This document shows positions 22,800 through 24,835 of a stretch of 24,835 bases of DNA, piece by piece; the stretch's first letter is position 1, and each line of letters opens with the position of its first letter. Under the pieces are notes generated by a model that was given only the letters and a program-made list of their open reading frames with translations, had not been told where the DNA came from and did no database searches. A program made the position numbers and the translations under genes. The DNA is from JBFGCT01 sp041581055 (GTDB taxonomy: Bacteria; Actinomycetota; Acidimicrobiia; Acidimicrobiales; Ilumatobacteraceae): NCBI GenBank assembly GCA_041581055.1, contig JBFGCT010000043.1:1-24835 (forward strand), given 5' to 3'.

Positions 22800-23767
22800 T
22801 GACGGAGGTGGAGTTCGTGATCGCACGCAACCCGGACGAGGGCTCGTCGTTGCCGTTCCTGGTGCGCGTGCCGCTCGGGCGCGATGGGATCGCGCTCAAG
22901 GTGCGCGAGACGTGGCCGCGGACCACCAAGGTGTACTGCCATCGCGCCGACGACTGGCCCGACGACGCGGAGATCGTGGAGCGGGTGCCGGTGCGCTCGT
23001 GCGTCCGACGTGGTGCCGCGATCGACGTCGTGCTCGACCGGGCCCGCGAGCATCGCTCCCAGTTCGTGTTCACGACGGCCCGCGGGCGCGACGTGATCTT
23101 CTGGCAGAGCGCTCGAACTGCCAAGCAGGCGCGACCAGCCGTGTCGGTTCCGGCCGCCCGTGCTGCGGGCCGTGTGCTGGAGATCATCGTCGACTCCCAC
23201 GAGCGCTACGCGTGGAAGTTCGACCAGCAGCAAGCGACCACCATCCGCCAGGCGTTGCCGGCGGGCGACTACGCGGTCGCGGTCGACGGTGGGATCGTCG
23301 CCGCCGTCGAACGCAAGAGCCTCGCCGATCTCGTCTCCACCCTCACCTCGGGCAAGCTCCGCTACCTGCTCGCCGATCTCGCCGCACTGCCTCGGGCCGC
23401 GGTGGTCGTCGAGGATCGCTGGTCGTCGGTGTTCAAACTCGACCGCGTCCGACCCGTCGTCGTGGCCGAGGGTCTCGCCGAAGCACAGATCCGGTTCCCG
23501 GCCGTGCCGATCGTGTTCTGCGAAACCCGCAAACTCGCCCAGGAATGGACCTACCGCTACCTCGGTGCCGCGGCGGCGCACCACCACGACCATGAACACG
23601 GCGACCGACGAGCTGCTGAGCTCCCCACTGCTGGTGTCGTACCACCCGCCGAGCCGACCACCGCCGAGATTCGGCAATGGGCCCGCGCGAACGGCTACGA
23701 GGTCTCCGACCGCGGCCGCCTCCGCCCCGCGATCCGCGAAGCGTTCCGCGCTGCAACGGGCCGATGA
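22799..23767 (+). CDS. ERCC4-domain nuclease fused to an Lsr2-like DNA-binding tail
   Basis: The 322-residue protein begins at ATG 22799, overlapping the previous stop by one base. Residues 1-120 form a conserved N-terminal part (FVIARNPDEGSSLPFLVRVP and VYCHRADDWP). Residues about 127-250 are an XPF/ERCC4 nuclease domain: D132-S-H-E-R, G156-D157-Y and E171-R-K-S-L-A-D177, the GDx(n)ERKx3D active site. After a His-rich, Pro-rich linker, residues about 282-322 resemble the Lsr2 C-terminal domain (IRQWARANGYEVSDRGRLRP), which inserts an RGR loop in the minor groove of AT-rich DNA. It is a single-chain protein found, to my recollection, across actinobacteria. Here the position in an operon with an XRE/nucleotidyltransferase pair suggests an accessory or defence context. 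Its DNA target and whether it cuts are inferred. Confidence 0.87.
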   Translation: MTEVEFVIARNPDEGSSLPFLVRVPLGRDGIALKVRETWPRTTKVYCHRADDWPDDAEIVERVPVRSCVRRGAAIDVVLDRAREHRSQFVFTTARGRDVIFWQSARTAKQARPAVSVPAARAAGRVLEIIVDSHERYAWKFDQQQATTIRQALPAGDYAVAVDGGIVAAVERKSLADLVSTLTSGKLRYLLADLAALPRAAVVVEDRWSSVFKLDRVRPVVVAEGLAEAQIRFPAVPIVFCETRKLAQEWTYRYLGAAAAHHHDHEHGDRRAAELPTAGVVPPAEPTTAEIRQWARANGYEVSDRGRLRPAIREAFRAATGR

Positions 23768-23807
23768 AGCTCCTCAACCCGGAGCAGCCCACTCGTAGCC
23801 AATTGCC

Positions 23808-24434
23808 GTGGCAGACGGTCAGACTGGTGACGTGAAGCGCTCGACCGCGATCCGTCACCTGGTCGAGATGGCCGAGGTTGCCTCGGACCAGATGCGATTC
23901 CGCTCCACCGAGATCGGCTGGGCGCTCGAGGAGCTGTGGGTCGCTGGCGCGCTGCTCGAACCAACCGACGACATCGACCACGGCACGGTCGTGTTGATGA
24001 TCGACCTCGCCGCCGACGAACTCGCCTGGCTGGCCGTCCACCCCACGGCGGAGCAAGTCGGCGCCCAACTCCGGCTCGGCAAACGCCCGATGTGGTGGAG
24101 CTACCGACCGACCGCCTGGCCACCATGGACCTACCGACATCGGCAGGTCGAACGATTCTGGTCAGCGACCGGTGGACTCGACCGCAGTGTCATCGACGCG
24201 CTGCGCACTGGGCGCCCAGAAGGTGTCATCGCGCCGAACACACACGAGCTGGTCGAGCAGCTCGGTATCGAGCTCGACGCATCGAAGACTCACCTGCGTT
24301 CCGTCCTCAACCGCTATTGGGACAACGACTGGCGACGCGAGAACCGCAACCACACGAGCCCCGAGGACCAACTGTGGCGAGCCGCCACCGCGGTCACCGA
24401 GATCGAGGCTGCCATCGGCGAGGTCGCCCGCTGA
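23808..24434 (+). CDS. DUF7711-like hypothetical protein
   Basis: The protein is 208 residues from GTG 23808, or 200 from GTG 23832. I prefer the second biologically, because homologues as I recall them begin with KR(S/T)TAIRHL, but neither start has a clear ribosome binding site. The pattern includes an N-terminal helix IRHLVEMAEVA, then ELWVAGALLEP, HGTVVLMIDLAADELAWLA, WWSYRP, W-rich YRHRQVERFW and a C-terminal LWRAATAV helix. This fits the actinobacterial family I know as DUF7711, whose function is unknown. No signal peptide, membrane segment or catalytic motif is seen. It lies 40 bases after the ERCC4-Lsr2 gene in the same direction and may be transcribed with it. Confidence 0.7.
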   Translation: MADGQTGDVKRSTAIRHLVEMAEVASDQMRFRSTEIGWALEELWVAGALLEPTDDIDHGTVVLMIDLAADELAWLAVHPTAEQVGAQLRLGKRPMWWSYRPTAWPPWTYRHRQVERFWSATGGLDRSVIDALRTGRPEGVIAPNTHELVEQLGIELDASKTHLRSVLNRYWDNDWRRENRNHTSPEDQLWRAATAVTEIEAAIGEVAR

Positions 24435-24483
24435 CCAGTCGATCTCCGAAGCACCGTCTAACTCCAGGATGGATCACCAATCA

Positions 24484-24522
24484 CCGGCATTATCGAGCAC
24501 TCCACTCTGCGCATAATGCCGG
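24484..24522. repeat. Perfect 10-bp inverted repeat with 19-base spacer
   Basis: CCGGCATTAT (24484-24493) and ATAATGCCGG (24513-24522) are exact reverse complements around a 19-base spacer. It lies 49 bases after the DUF7711-like stop and 135 bases beyond the methyltransferase stop, between convergent genes. It is AT-richer than its surroundings. It could be a bidirectional terminator, a recombinase site at the island edge, or an operator. The rest of 24435-24657 shows no gene I can support. Confidence 0.6.
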
Positions 24523-24657
24523 ATTCATCGCTGTCCAGCGGCGCAGCGACGACGCGCGTTTCAGGTCGGGTTCGGCCCGGTGGCCCCGCGACGTCGAGCT
24601 GCGAACACCCCGGGCAGGGTGCTCTTCGGCGACAAGCAGTGGGTCGCCCGTCCGTGG

Positions 24658-24834
24658 CTATGGGCGTCTGGGTCGCGAGGCTTCCACGGCGATCGCCATC
24701 GCGGCAAAGAAGAATGCGCCTCGCTCGTCGAGTTCCGTCAAGGCGTCGAAGTACGTCGTGGCCTCTTCGCTCGTGACCGCTCCCGCCTCGACGGCTGACT
24801 GCACCGCCTTGTCGAATGGACCACCAGCGGCACG
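24658..24834 (-). CDS. C-terminus of SAM-dependent methyltransferase, partial
   Basis: A minus-strand frame enters from the right edge and ends at TAG (24660-24658), giving 58 residues. It begins with AAGGPFDKAVQSAVEAGAV and continues through TSEEATTYFDALTELDERGA, FFFAAMAIAVEASRP. This is the typical tail of class I methyltransferases: a GGPF-x-A-x6-A-x-G helix, an E-A-x3-Y-x2-L helix, then the G-x-FFF strand leading to the last beta strand. The SAM-binding region is outside the window. Plus-strand open frames in the same place are less convincing. It faces the DUF7711-like gene and probably marks chromosome outside the accessory island. Confidence 0.72.
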   Translation of the reverse strand, partial: RAAGGPFDKAVQSAVEAGAVTSEEATTYFDALTELDERGAFFFAAMAIAVEASRPRRP

Positions 24835-24835
24835 A

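Noticed and set aside
24516..24798. Plus-strand small genes in the last 300 bases
   Set aside because: They overlap the minus-strand methyltransferase tail, which has a clear family pattern, and their own translations are Arg-rich with no motif.

Overview
The window is very GC-rich, with GC-ending codons, many GTG starts, some starts that look leaderless, and actinobacterial families (Lsr2-type DNA-binding tail, tandem AI-2E-type permease). This suggests a high-GC actinobacterium. An Acidimicrobiia/Ilumatobacter-like host is possible, but that is only an impression. No ribosomal RNA or complete tRNA is present.

Region 1 (1-3164) is ordinary chromosome. It holds the tail of a threonine-dehydrogenase-like zinc dehydrogenase on the plus strand. 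Convergent to it is a minus-strand pair: a PAP2-type phosphatase followed by an internally duplicated AI-2E/PerM-type membrane protein.

Region 2 (3335-13350) is dominated by one minus-strand gene of 9.5 kb. It encodes a secreted polymorphic toxin of about 3166 residues: signal peptide, vWA, PKD and DUF11-like N-terminal region, Gly/Ser linker, about 40 RHS/YD repeats, RHS core motif, a hydrophobic segment, a Pro-rich linker and a C-terminal HNH nuclease. A DUF4265 gene starts right at its stop codon and is the probable immunity gene. A -35/-10 pair lies just upstream of the chosen toxin start.

Region 3 (13509-15724) has two plus-strand metabolic genes, an aldehyde dehydrogenase and a DUF899 thioredoxin-like protein. 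Region 4 (15906-19651) has a second predicted toxin on the plus strand: a DUF4157 (HExxH) domain joined to a His-Me-finger-like nuclease, ending in a transmembrane helix. Convergent to it is a secreted family 3 glycoside hydrolase.

Region 5 (19784-24434) is an accessory island. Two 34-bp direct repeats (one mismatch), both derived from the 3' half of a tRNA-Thr(TGT), bound a 1954-bp unit. That unit carries an MNT nucleotidyltransferase antitoxin, a frameshifted and truncated HEPN toxin remnant, and a TIR-TPR protein. To the right of the second repeat is a plus-strand cluster: XRE regulator, nucleotidyltransferase, ERCC4-Lsr2 nuclease (these three overlap) and a DUF7711-like protein. A perfect 10-bp inverted repeat follows. 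The window closes with the C-terminus of a minus-strand methyltransferase.

Taken together, the window holds two nuclease effectors of different secretion logic and a tRNA-derived cassette island of toxin-antitoxin and defence-type genes. They are separated by a few unrelated metabolic genes.
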